From contig NZ_JACMYH010000001.1 in assembly GCF_014235765.1 (NCBI RefSeq), positions 1,178,001 to 1,242,000 on the forward strand: a stretch of 64,000 nt of DNA. Reading direction: 5' to 3'. Source of the DNA: Pseudomonas baltica (GTDB taxonomy: Bacteria; Pseudomonadota; Gammaproteobacteria; Pseudomonadales; Pseudomonadaceae). Below are positions 1-9,312 of this stretch, piece after piece (position 1 is the stretch's first letter; the number at the start of each line of letters is the position of its first letter). A program made the position numbers and the translations under genes. The notes beneath the pieces are model-generated. The model had not been told where the DNA came from. It searched no databases and saw nothing but the letters and a program-made list of their open reading frames with translations.

Positions 1-514
1 ACGCTACCGGGTCGGACAGCCAGGCGAAGGCATCGCCGATATAAGCGGTGCGCGAATCGGTCATCTGGTAGGCAACCCCGCGGGCCATTTCCAGCACACC
101 CAGGGAGACGATGAACGAAGGAATCCGCCAGGCCACGGTGATCGAGCCGGTGATGGTGCCGGCGAGCGCTGCGCAACCCATGCCGAGCAGGGCTGCGGGC
201 AATACGCTCCAGCCCCAGCCGAGGATCGCGACACTGACCGCCGAGGCCGCCAGCGCCAGCACCGAACCCACCGACAGGTCGATGCCGCCGATGATCAGCA
301 CAAAGGTCATGCCGACGGCCAGCACCATGAGGTCGGGGATCTGGTTGGCGATGGTGCTGAACGTGCTGTACGAAAGGAAATGGCTGCTGAGCAGGGAGAA
401 CAGGACGATCATGGCCAGCAATGCGCCAGCCAGACCCAGATAGGTGCCGAGGCCCAGGTAAGTGCCGCCGGTTTTTGCGCCGGGAGTATCTTTGGGCAGT
501 GTCGAAGTTTTCAT
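1..514 (-). CDS. rbsC: Ribose-type ABC transporter permease, partial (C-terminus outside window)
   Basis: This is the inner-membrane permease of a ribose/xylose-class ABC importer. About 171 N-terminal residues are visible and the rest runs off the left edge. The protein starts MKTSTLPKDT and has hydrophobic membrane segments. It contains the family-typical stretch GMTFVLIIGGIDLSVGS, the conserved RbsC/XylH motif that contacts the ATPase. The start codon overlaps the stop of rbsA (ATGA at 511-514), so translation is probably coupled. It is the third gene of a minus-strand operon rbsB-rbsA-rbsC. Family identity is clear; the sugar (ribose by neighbour homology) is inferred. Confidence 0.9.
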   Translation of the reverse strand, partial: MKTSTLPKDTPGAKTGGTYLGLGTYLGLAGALLAMIVLFSLLSSHFLSYSTFSTIANQIPDLMVLAVGMTFVLIIGGIDLSVGSVLALAASAVSVAILGWGWSVLPAALLGMGCAALAGTITGSITVAWRIPSFIVSLGVLEMARGVAYQMTDSRTAYIGDAFAWLSDPVA

Positions 515-2055
515 GCAGGGGTCCTTGCTGCAGGCTCGGCCAGCAGCGCATCGCGTTTTTGATAACCGGCGAACGCGGCTGCCAGCAGTTCATCCTGGCT
601 CCAGTGTTCGCGCTCGAAGGTGTCGATCAGTCGGCCGGCCGAGAGCACCGCGATACGATCGCAGATCAGCATCAGCTCGCGCAGGTCGCTGGACACCACC
701 ACCAGCGCCTTGCCCTGGCGGGTGAGCTCGCCCAGCAGGGCATAGATGTCGAATTTGGCGCCCACGTCGATGCCACGGGTGGGCTCGTCGAACAGCAGCA
801 CGTTGCAGTCACGCTCCAGCCAGCGGCCGATCACCACCTTCTGCTGATTGCCGCCGGAAAGCTCGGCCACCGTCTGCGCCGGGCTGGAACTGCGAATGCG
901 CATGGCCTCGATCTGGCGCTGGGCCAAGGCTCGCTCGGCCTTGTTGTCGACGATGCCGGCCGCGGAAATGGCCGGCATGTTGCCCAGGGCGATATTGGCG
1001 CTGATCGACTGCGACAGCAGCAGGCCCTCGCCCTTGCGGTCTTCGGTGATCAGGGCGATACCATGAGCAACGGCGTCGGCCGGGCTGCGAATGCTCACCG
1101 GTTTGGGTGGTTGACCGATCGCAACGGTACCGGCATCGCTGGTATCGGCGCCGAAGATCAGCCGCAGCAGCTCGGTACGCCCAGCCCCGATCAATCCGGA
1201 AATACCGAAAATTTCACCCTGGCGCACCTCGAAGGACACGTCCTTGACCTTGTCGCCACGGGTCATGCCCTGCACCTTGAACATCGGCGCGCCGATGCGT
1301 CGCTCGCCCAGGTCGATACGCTCGCCCAGTTCGCGCCCGACCATGAGGTTCACCAGCTGTTCGCTGTCGTAGCGCGCCATCGGTTCGACGCACACCAGGC
1401 GTCCGTCGCGCAGCACGGCGATGCGTTGTGCGACCTGCGCCAGTTCTTCCAGCCGGTGGGAAATGTAGATGATCGACACCCCGCGTTCGCGCAGCCGCAG
1501 GATCTGCGCGAACAGCATGTCGACCTCGCGTGCGGTGAGCATGGCGGTAGGTTCGTCGAGCACCAGCACCTGACAGTCGCCGATCAGGTTGCGGGCGATT
1601 TCGACCATCTGCTGATGGCCGATGCCAAGGTCGCTGACCAGGGTATCCGGGTCGATGGCATCCAGGCCCACCTGCGCCATGGCCTGGCGGGCCTGTTCGC
1701 GCAGGCGGCGACGGTCGATCCAGCCAGCACGGCTGGGCAGATCATGGAGGAACAGGTTTTCCGCGACGGTCAGGGTAGGCAACAGGTTGAGTTCCTGCAT
1801 GACCATGCGCACCCCGCCGCGCTCGGCTGCGGTGCGACTGCCCGGCAGCCATGGCTGGCCCTGGAACTGCATCTGGCCGGTGGTGGGTGCTTCCAGGCCA
1901 CCGATTATCTTCGACAGCGTGCTTTTGCCCGCGCCGTTCTCGCCGGTCAAGGCCAGCACTTCGCCGCGGTGCAACTCAAGGTCGATGTCCCACAGCACCG
2001 GCTGGGCATAGGTCTTGCCGATGCCACTTACCGACAGCACAACGTTGGATGTCAT
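511..2055 (-). CDS. rbsA: Ribose-type ABC transporter ATP-binding protein RbsA
   Basis: This is a cytoplasmic ATPase with two fused ABC domains that powers sugar import. It has 514 residues, usual for RbsA/XylG/MglA. The first domain has Walker A GENGAGKST near residue 38 and Walker B VLVLDEPTA. The second has a degenerate P-loop (GLIGAGRTE), signature LSGGNQQK and LLFDEPTRGID, the normal asymmetry of this class. An in-frame ATG lies 24 codons upstream, but 2055 is preferred because GGAG sits seven bases before it and MTSNVVLSVSG begins the conserved domain. The stop overlaps the rbsC start; rbsB ends 68 bases upstream. Confidence 0.93.
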   Translation of the reverse strand: MTSNVVLSVSGIGKTYAQPVLWDIDLELHRGEVLALTGENGAGKSTLSKIIGGLEAPTTGQMQFQGQPWLPGSRTAAERGGVRMVMQELNLLPTLTVAENLFLHDLPSRAGWIDRRRLREQARQAMAQVGLDAIDPDTLVSDLGIGHQQMVEIARNLIGDCQVLVLDEPTAMLTAREVDMLFAQILRLRERGVSIIYISHRLEELAQVAQRIAVLRDGRLVCVEPMARYDSEQLVNLMVGRELGERIDLGERRIGAPMFKVQGMTRGDKVKDVSFEVRQGEIFGISGLIGAGRTELLRLIFGADTSDAGTVAIGQPPKPVSIRSPADAVAHGIALITEDRKGEGLLLSQSISANIALGNMPAISAAGIVDNKAERALAQRQIEAMRIRSSSPAQTVAELSGGNQQKVVIGRWLERDCNVLLFDEPTRGIDVGAKFDIYALLGELTRQGKALVVVSSDLRELMLICDRIAVLSAGRLIDTFEREHWSQDELLAAAFAGYQKRDALLAEPAARTPA

Positions 2056-2123
2056 AGGTTTCTCCAGGCACACCTGCGGGCGACAGGCCGGCACTGGCCA
2101 GACCTGCCGCGAGGTGCACTGCA

Positions 2124-3080
2124 TCAAGGCTTGGTGACGAGCTCGACCGGGGTCTGGATGACACCGTTGGCGTCGACGTCGAGCTTGTCGCCCTTGACCA
2201 GGGCCAAGGCGTTCTGGATGCCGAACACTGCCTGGCGGGCGGCGAACTGGTCGGCCGTGGCCAGTATGCGGCCGTCCTTGAGCATCGGCTTGATGGCATT
2301 GATGTTGTCGTAGCCGACCACCTGGACCTTGCCCGCCTTGCCGGCGGCGCGCACTGCAGACACTGCGCCCAGCGCCATGCTGTCGTTGCCGGCCAGCAGC
2401 GCCTTGAGGTCCGGGTACTCGTTGAGCATGGCCGAAGCGACGGCATTGCCCTTGTCGATTTCCCAGTTACCCGACTGCACCGAGACGATGTTCATCTGCG
2501 CCGCTTGCATGGCGTCCTTGAAACCGGCAGTGCGCATCTGCGCGTTGGTGGTGGTCGGTACGCCTTCGATGATGCCGACCTGGTCGCCGGCGCTCAGGCG
2601 CGTAGCCAGGTAGTCACCCACCAGCTTGGCGCCCTTGCGGTTGTCGGGGCCCACGAACGGCACCTGGATTCCTTTGCTCTTAAGCACCCCGGCATCGAGC
2701 TGGTTGTCGATATTGACGACCTTGATGCCTGCATCCATGGCTTTCTTGATGATGGGTACCAGTGCCTTGGAGTCCGCCGGAGCAATGACCAGCGCGTCGA
2801 CCTTGGCGACGATCATCTGCTCGACGATACGGATCTGGTTGGCAGTGTCGGACTCGTCCTTGATGCCGTTGGACACCAGATCGAAATCGGCAGCGTGCTC
2901 TTTCTGGTAACTTTTGGCGCCGTCTTCCATGGTCAGGAAGAATTCGTTGGCCAGGGACTTCATGACCAGCGCGACCTTGGGCTTCTGGGTATCGGCGAAA
3001 GAGGATTGCAACGGGGCGATGGCGCCGATGGCAGCCATCAGGGAGACAGCGAGCAGGCGTCCGGCGAAGGGCAGCTTCAT
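2124..3080 (-). CDS. rbsB: Periplasmic ribose-type sugar-binding protein RbsB
   Basis: This is the periplasmic solute receptor (peripla_BP_4 family) that delivers sugar to the RbsAC complex. It has 318 residues with a Sec signal peptide: Lys near the N-terminus, a hydrophobic core to about residue 25, and a probable cut after SSFA. The mature part begins KVALVMKSLANEFF, typical of RbsB. GGAG lies seven bases before the ATG. It is the first gene of the operon. A perfect operator palindrome lies 50 bases upstream, suggesting repression by a LacI-type RbsR outside the window. Ribose is the likely ligand; fructose or another pentose is possible. Confidence 0.92.
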   Translation of the reverse strand: MKLPFAGRLLAVSLMAAIGAIAPLQSSFADTQKPKVALVMKSLANEFFLTMEDGAKSYQKEHAADFDLVSNGIKDESDTANQIRIVEQMIVAKVDALVIAPADSKALVPIIKKAMDAGIKVVNIDNQLDAGVLKSKGIQVPFVGPDNRKGAKLVGDYLATRLSAGDQVGIIEGVPTTTNAQMRTAGFKDAMQAAQMNIVSVQSGNWEIDKGNAVASAMLNEYPDLKALLAGNDSMALGAVSAVRAAGKAGKVQVVGYDNINAIKPMLKDGRILATADQFAARQAVFGIQNALALVKGDKLDVDANGVIQTPVELVTKP

Positions 3081-3129
3081 GGGTTTACTCCGATCTTATG
3101 ATTGTTATCGAGCGCAGCTTGCGGAAACC

Positions 3130-3143
3130 CGCAAACGTTTGCG
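3130..3143. promoter_or_regulatory. LacI-family operator upstream of rbsB
   Basis: CGCAAACGTTTGCG is a perfect 14-base palindrome with the central CG step and AAACGTTT core typical of LacI/PurR/RbsR-type operators. It lies 50 bases upstream of the rbsB start and faces the divergent Rhs gene on the other side. Binding by an RbsR is inferred; no regulator gene is inside the window. Confidence 0.75.
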
Positions 3144-3294
3144 TGACAGGAACTATGGTCAGGGATCGGAGAATTGTCAATCGGTGCCGAGGGCTGTAGC
3201 ACGGGTCATCACAGCGCCCACTCGAGGCGGGCCGAAACACGGCAGGTCACAACAGCGGGAAACCTATCCCTGATTCCTGTTTATCGGTACTGCC

Positions 3295-6082
3295 ATGACT
3301 GACGCTGCTGCTCACACCATCCATGCTGCAACCCCTGCCCTGCGCTGCTTCGACGGCCGGGCGCGGGTGCTGCGCGAGATTGCCTACCACCGCGACCAAG
3401 CGGGTCCTGCGCAGGCCCGCATCACCCGCTACGGCCATGACGCCAGCGGGCAATTGATCAGCAGTATCGATCCGCGCCTTCACGCGGCCCAGGCCGAGCG
3501 TCCCGAAGTGGCCGCCAACCTGGTACAGGTGCGCAGCTTGAGCGGTCGATGCCTGTACACCCGCAGTGTCGATGCCGGTAACACGCGAACGCTGTACGAC
3601 GCCTGTGGCCGCGAGGCGATGACATGGCTGGCGAACGGTGTCGAGCAGACGCGCTGCTACGAACCTGCGGCGCTGCCCGGTCGGCTGCTGTCGATCCGGG
3701 AACGCTCTGCCCAACGTGCCTTTCGCACCGCCGAGCGCTGGCAATGGGCGGGCGTTGACGCAGAGGCCAAAGCGTTCAACCTGGCCGGCCATTGCCAGAC
3801 ACGTTTCGACAGCGCCGGCAGACACGTCGTGCAAGCGCGCAGCCTGCTCGGTGCAATCGCCGGCGAGACCCTGCAACTGCTAGCTGGCCACACCGAATGC
3901 GACTGGGCGCAGGATGATGCCCAAGGCGAGGCGCGGTGCCTGGAATCGCAAAGCCTGACCAGTACGGTGAGCTTCGATGCCTGCTGCGCAATCATCGCAA
4001 GCGAGGATGCCAGGGGCCATCGGCAACGCCATGGCCATGACCGTTGCGGGCAGTACCGGGCCAGTTGGGTCACTCGCAATGGCGGCTTGGAGACGCCGGT
4101 GGTGCTGGACGTGACCTACACAGCCGGGGGGGCAGAAAGAAGTCGAGCGGCATGCCAACGGTGTCGTCATCACCCATACCTATGCAGCCGACACCCAAAG
4201 CCTGGTCGGCATGCGTACCCAGCGCGCCAGCGACCGCCAGACCTTGCAGGACCTGCGCTACCGCTATGACCCGACCGGTCGAATGACTCAGGTGCGTAAC
4301 CAAGCGGAGCAGACACGCTTCTGGCGCAATCAGAAAATCGATCCGCAGCAGGACTACCGTTACGACTCGCTGTCGCAGTTGATCCTGGCCAGCGGCCGGC
4401 AGATGGCTGCACTCGGCCAGATGAGCAGCAGCCTGCCATCTGCACTCCCCATCGATACCCACGCCCATGCGCTGTACCAGCGTCGCTACGCGTACGACGA
4501 GGCCGGCAACCTGCAGAGCATTCGGCACACCGTGCCAGCCACTGATTCCGGCTACACGGTCAGGCTGACGACCTCGGCGTGCAGCAACCGGGCGGTGTTG
4601 AGCAGCGTGTGCGATGACCCTGCACTGGTCGACCGCCAGTTCGATACCGCCGGGCAACAACGCGGGCTGGACGGCTCACAATCTGTCGCCTGGAACAGTC
4701 GCATGCAGCTGGCCAGCGTGACTCGCGCCGGGGCCGGCACCGAGCACTACCTCTACGGCCAGCAGCACCAGCGACTGCGCAAGACCCACGCGCAGGGAAG
4801 CACTTGCTACCTGCCGGGGCTGGAGTTGCGCCAGCATGACGGCCAGACCCTGCATTGCCTCAAGGTAGCCGAACATATTCGCCTGTTGCACTGGCCAGAC
4901 GGCAGTCCCGAGGGACTGGCCAACGATCAGTTGCGCTACAGCTACACCGACCTGCTGGGCAGTCATGGCCTGGAACTCGACGGCGACGGTCAAGTCATCA
5001 GCCGCGAGGAATTCTTTCCGTTCGGCGCCACCTCGGTCTGGGCCTGCCGCCACCAGGTCGAAGCGAGCTACAAGACCGTCCGTTACTCGGGCAAGGAACG
5101 CGACGACACCGGGCTCTACTACTATGGCTACCGCTACTATCAGCCCTGGGCCGGACGCTGGCTGAGCGCCGATCCGGCGGGGACGGTGGATGGGCTCAAT
5201 CTGTATGCCATGGTGCGCAACTCGCCGTCGTCTGCAGTGGATGACGATGGCCGGATGATGCGTGCCTTGTTCAAGGGCGGCGTCGGCGCAGCGGGTATTG
5301 GCTACGAGGCGTACAAGTACCACGAACGTCAGTCGCAAGCGCCAGCGCAGCCAGCTGCTGCTCCAACCAGCACCTCGATGGGCGACCAGCGGGCGGACAA
5401 CGCCATGGGCAAAGTTCAGCGCATGAAGGACCAATTCAGCCCGGGGCAGCAGATTCTGAACAGTGCCAAGGGCCGTGCGCAGACGGCAGATCACCTCGCG
5501 CATGGGCAAGTGCCGGGCGTCGGTGCAGTGCTCAAGGGTGCTGAAAGCGTTGGCACCGTGGTCGAGTTCAGCCAGACCGGCGATCTCTCGCAGATCAACA
5601 AAGCACCTCTGGCGGGGGCTATTGCCACGGATGCGGTGAACGGCGTTGCGCACAGCATCAAGGCCACTATCAAAAACACCCAGAAAGCCGTGCAAGGCAC
5701 TGCCGAGCTGGCAACCCTGTCCGAAACCAAGGCCGAGGAACTGCAAGCGTCACTGCACGACCTGCAGGAGCTGACGCAAGACAAGCTGATCACCGGCCTG
5801 TCGTTCGGCGCTACGGTCAAGGCAGGCCTGGACGGCGCTGCTACGGTGGTGCCACATCCAGTAGCGAAGTTCGGACTCAAGGTGTTGTCGACGGCGTGGA
5901 CCGTGACCGGTGTGGTGCATGGCGCGGAGGAGCTTGGAGAGATTGCCAAGACTCATGAGGATCTGCTTGCGAGCAAGACCGGTGAAAACCTCATGGGGCA
6001 GATGAAGACAGTCAATGCGTCGAATCGCACGGGCATCATGGACCGCGTCAAGCAGAGTTATGGTCTCTCGGGCAATCCATAA
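3295..6082 (+). pseudogene. TccC-like Rhs/YD-repeat protein, frameshifted, with unrecognised C-terminal tip
   Basis: This resembles the TcC (TccC) subunit of insecticidal toxin complexes. The N-terminus has the TccC-style opening (VLREIAYHRD, ITRYGHDASGQL, SSIDPRL), followed by YD-type repeats. The Rhs core ends in GLYYYGYRYYQPWAGRWLSA then DPAGTVDGLNLY, which carries the two Asp expected for aspartyl autoproteolysis (first Asp codon 5171-5173). The remaining 285 or so residues (from about 5226) are Ala- and Lys-rich, predicted helical, and match no toxin family I recognise. Reading frame 1 (3295-4269) and frame 2 (to 6082) join only if one base of the G7 run at 4126-4132 is skipped. The intact product would be about 928 residues. 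No TcA, TcB or immunity gene is adjacent. The gene may be inactive, phase-variable or a base-call error. Confidence 0.8.
4126..4132 (+). other. G7 homopolymer at the frameshift in the TccC-like gene
   Basis: Seven consecutive G follow ACAGCC. Frame 1 reads TAGGAERSRA and then diverges from the family. Removing one G restores TAGGQKEVERHANGVV, which continues into the conserved core. Homopolymer slippage is the simplest explanation of the shift. Confidence 0.85.
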
Positions 6083-6215
6083 CGCCAGCTCGCCGCCTGT
6101 GCCAGTAGCCACTGGCCGCGACGTTTTGCCACTCAACTAACGCTCTGCCTGGCAGTCACAGCTGAAGCGGTTACATTTTGTAGCCATTTCATGGGCGCAA
6201 GCCCGGCGAGGCCTG

Positions 6216-7556
6216 ATGAGCTTTATTTTGTGGATGGCCGTTCTTGGCGTCCTGCTGTTGATGCTGGCGCTGACGGCGTCTTACTTGCGCTGGCTGCCGG
6301 TGACGACCTCTGCGGTGTGCCTGGCATTCGGCGTGGCCATCGGTCCCATGGGGCTGGGTCTGTTCACCACCGATTTCAAGGACACCGCCTCGTGGCTCGA
6401 GCGCCTGGCGGAGGCTGCCGTGCTGTTCTCGCTGTTCAGCACCGGGATCAAGCTGCGACTTGGCCTGGGGCGCAGCGCGTGGCGAGCGGCCTATATGCTG
6501 TCGGGTCCGGTCATGCTGGTGTCGATTCTGGGCGTGTGCCTGGTGGCGCACTACGGCCTGGGCTTGTCCTGGGGCGTGAGTACCTTGCTCGGGGCCATGC
6601 TGGCGCCGACCGATCCGGTGCTGGCATCCATGGTCCAGGTGAATAGCGCGCAGGACTTCGACCGTGTGCGCTTCGGGCTGTCGGGTGAGGCCGGGCTCAA
6701 CGACGGTACGGCCTTTCCCTTCGTGATCCTCAGCCTGCTGATGCTGCACCATGGCAGCCTGGACAGCCACTGGCTGGGCCAGTGGGCCTTGGAGAATCTG
6801 CTGTGGGGCGTGCCGGTCGGGCTCTTGGTCGGTTACGGGATGGGCCGGGCCATCGGTCACCTGATGATCTACCTGCGCGTGCGCAATGCCGACAGTACCA
6901 ACTCGCCCAACGACTTTCTGGCGTTGGCGCTGATTGCCCTGTCGTACTTTGGCGCCGCATCCCTGGGCGCTTTCGGATTTCTCGCAGTGTTCGCGGCCGG
7001 CCTGGGGCTGCGTCAGGCAGAAGTGCGTACGTCGAGATCCGAGGTGCCTTCGGAGCATCTGGCCAAGCCGGTCGTGGGGCACCGCGACCTGGCGCCCGAG
7101 GAAGGTACCGTCACCCATCCCAAGGATCTGGAGGACGGGCAATTGGCCGCTGGGGTGATGATGGGTGACATCCTGGTGTTCGGCAATCTGGTGGAACGGT
7201 CCATGGAAGTGCTGCTGATCACCATTCTGGGGGCAACGCTGTCTGCCTACTGGGACTGGCGTGCGGTCGGCCTGGCGGCGGCACTGTTCTGCGTGATCCG
7301 CCCGCTGAGCGTATGGCTGCTGGTCAGCCGCCGCCTGCTCGATGGTCATCAGCGGGCGTTGCTGGGCTGGTTCGGCATCCGCGGGATTGGCTCGATCTAC
7401 TACCTGTGCTACGCCCTGGCTCACGAACTGCCGGAGTCGGTCGAGCAGGTGTGCATCAGCCTGACGTTGTCGGTGGTGGCCTTGAGCATTCTGGTGCATG
7501 GCATCAGCACCCAGCCATTGCTGGAGCATTACGAACGTCGGCGGAAATCCGTCTAG
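6216..7556 (+). CDS. Na+(K+)/H+ antiporter, CPA1/NhaP type
   Basis: This is an inner-membrane cation:proton antiporter of 446 residues with about twelve hydrophobic segments. Diagnostic motifs are LLGAMLAPTDPVLAS near residue 127 and SGEAGLNDGTAFPF near 155, which carry the family's ion-binding acidic residues. A hydrophilic loop at roughly residues 268-305 separates the two halves of the bundle. GCGAGG is positioned before the ATG. The gene appears to stand alone and is followed by a REP cluster. A role in pH or sodium homeostasis is expected from the family; the transported ion cannot be read from the sequence. Confidence 0.88.
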   Translation: MSFILWMAVLGVLLLMLALTASYLRWLPVTTSAVCLAFGVAIGPMGLGLFTTDFKDTASWLERLAEAAVLFSLFSTGIKLRLGLGRSAWRAAYMLSGPVMLVSILGVCLVAHYGLGLSWGVSTLLGAMLAPTDPVLASMVQVNSAQDFDRVRFGLSGEAGLNDGTAFPFVILSLLMLHHGSLDSHWLGQWALENLLWGVPVGLLVGYGMGRAIGHLMIYLRVRNADSTNSPNDFLALALIALSYFGAASLGAFGFLAVFAAGLGLRQAEVRTSRSEVPSEHLAKPVVGHRDLAPEEGTVTHPKDLEDGQLAAGVMMGDILVFGNLVERSMEVLLITILGATLSAYWDWRAVGLAAALFCVIRPLSVWLLVSRRLLDGHQRALLGWFGIRGIGSIYYLCYALAHELPESVEQVCISLTLSVVALSILVHGISTQPLLEHYERRRKSV

Positions 7557-7595
7557 CGGTGGTTGAGGTGGATCAGGGGCTCCGCGGTGCTGCCG

Positions 7596-7730
7596 GACGC
7601 GGCTTGCGCCGCTGCTACAGGGAGTGCGAACACCTGCCATACCGTTGGCGCAAGCCGCGTCGACGGTGTATGCGATGTATCTGAATGGATGCAGTGACAC
7701 CTGACGCGGCTTGCGCCGCTGCTACAGGGG
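7596..7730. repeat. REP-like palindromic repeats, three copies
   Basis: The unit GACGCGGCTTGCGCCGCTGC followed by TACAGGG occurs at 7596-7622 and 7703-7730 in the same orientation. A shorter inverted copy (GGCGCAAGCCGCGTC) lies at 7647-7661 between them. Each unit contains the hairpin GCGGC...GCCGC. A close variant occurs at 30822-30850. The cluster fills the spacer between the antiporter and the KaiC-like gene. Confidence 0.85.
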
Positions 7731-7809
7731 CATGGGTTTGGATGCACTGGCTTGGTCAAAAAGGTATAGAATCCCCAGCATTTGATGGATCGGTCACTGT
7801 CGTGCAGAC

Positions 7810-9291
7810 ATGGCCGATCGCGTACAACCCATACAGGCAGATCGGATATTGGAACAGCTAAAGCGCCTCGCAAGCGGGATTGAAGGGCTCGATTTGTTGC
7901 TCAAGGGTGGGCTGGTGGCCGGTGCGTCATACATCGTGCAGGGCCGTCCGGGTTCGGGCAAGACCATCCTGGCCAACCAGTTGGGCTTCAATCACGTGAG
8001 CCAGGGTGGCCGCGTACTGGTCGCCACCCTGCTTGCGGAATCCCATGAGCGGCTGTTCCAGTACCTGTCCACGCTGAGCTTTTTCGATGCCTCGAAAATC
8101 GGCAACGAGATCCAGTTCGTCAGCGCATTCGACACCCTGGAAAACGAAGGCCTGGACGAAGTGGTCAAGCTGCTGCGCCGCGAAATCAGTCGGCAGAAAG
8201 CGACGGTATTGATCGTTGATGGCGTGCTCAATGCCCGCTCCAAGGCCGACTCGCAGATCGACACCAAGAAATTCATCTCCGAGCTGCAGGGCCATGCGGC
8301 GTTCGCCGGGTGTACGGTGCTGTTCCTGACCAGCTCGCGACTGGACGACGGCAGCCCCGAGCACACCATGGTCGATGGCGTGATCGAACTGGGCGAGGAG
8401 CTGTTCAACACCCGTTCGGTGCGCCGCATCCAGCTGCGCAAGACCCGTGGCAGCGGCGCGCTGTCAGGGTTGCATGAATGCGAGATCACCGACGATGGGC
8501 TGGTGGTCTACCCGCGCCTGGAAAGCCTGTACAGCCACCCCTCGTGCCCCGACCCCACCGATCTTACCCGCATATCCAGCGGCATTCCGGCGCTGGACAA
8601 CCTGATTGGCGGCGGTCTGCCGCGTTCCTCGGTGACGCTGGTAATGGGCCCGTCGGGCATCGGCAAGACCAGCATGGGAATCAGCTTCCTGTCGGCGTCC
8701 ACGCCCGAACAGCCGGGCATGCTGTTTGGCATGTACGAGTCCGAGCGCCGCCTGCAGGTCAAGGCGCGATCGCTTGGCCATGATTTCGAGGCGCTGCAAG
8801 CCAGCGGCGCTTTGCACGTGTGTTGGCAGCCAACTACCGAAGGGCTGCTCGACGGTCTGGGGGCAAGGCTGCTGCGCCATGTCGAGGTCCATGGCATCAA
8901 GCGCCTGCTCATCGACAGCCTGGGCGGCATGGCCCGCACGGCGACCAGCACCGTACGCCTGACCGAGTTCTTCAGTACCCTGATGAGCGAGCTGCGCGCC
9001 CGTGGCGTCACGGTGTTCGCCACGTGGGAGGTTCGCGGCCTGTTCGGTCCGGAGATCACCTCGCCGGCGCCAGACCTCTCCAGCATCGTCGACAACATCC
9101 TGCTGACGCGATTCGTCGAACATGAGTCTGAACTAAAACGGCTGCTTTCCATTCTTAAAATCAGAGACAGTTATTATGATCCGTCGCTATTGGAGCTGGT
9201 CATCCATGGTCATGGAATCGACCTGAGAAAGGCGTTCACAAATGCAGAGGCAGTGTTATCGGGTAGTGCCTCCACGATTTCGAATCCGTGA
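7810..9291 (+). CDS. KaiC-like double-RecA ATPase
   Basis: This 493-residue protein has two RecA/KaiC ATPase domains. Walker A motifs are GRPGSGKT at 45-52 and GPSGIGKT at 280-287. Walker B-like strands are VLIVDGV and RLLIDSL. In the second domain Ser424-Ser425 (PDLSSIVDN) fall where cyanobacterial KaiC carries its Ser431-Thr432 phosphorylation pair. Only one Glu of the catalytic pair (MYESER) is kept. No kaiA or kaiB is near, so a true clock is unlikely; roles in stress signalling are the usual proposal for such proteins. A receiver-only protein follows 21 bases later. The ribosome site before the ATG is weak. Confidence 0.85.
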   Translation: MADRVQPIQADRILEQLKRLASGIEGLDLLLKGGLVAGASYIVQGRPGSGKTILANQLGFNHVSQGGRVLVATLLAESHERLFQYLSTLSFFDASKIGNEIQFVSAFDTLENEGLDEVVKLLRREISRQKATVLIVDGVLNARSKADSQIDTKKFISELQGHAAFAGCTVLFLTSSRLDDGSPEHTMVDGVIELGEELFNTRSVRRIQLRKTRGSGALSGLHECEITDDGLVVYPRLESLYSHPSCPDPTDLTRISSGIPALDNLIGGGLPRSSVTLVMGPSGIGKTSMGISFLSASTPEQPGMLFGMYESERRLQVKARSLGHDFEALQASGALHVCWQPTTEGLLDGLGARLLRHVEVHGIKRLLIDSLGGMARTATSTVRLTEFFSTLMSELRARGVTVFATWEVRGLFGPEITSPAPDLSSIVDNILLTRFVEHESELKRLLSILKIRDSYYDPSLLELVIHGHGIDLRKAFTNAEAVLSGSASTISNP

Positions 9292-9312
9292 TGTTGCCGG
9301 GGTCGAACTGAC

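Noticed and set aside
7810..9291. A true circadian clock locus
   Set aside because: No kaiA or kaiB, only one of two catalytic Glu kept, and the host group is not known for Kai oscillators.
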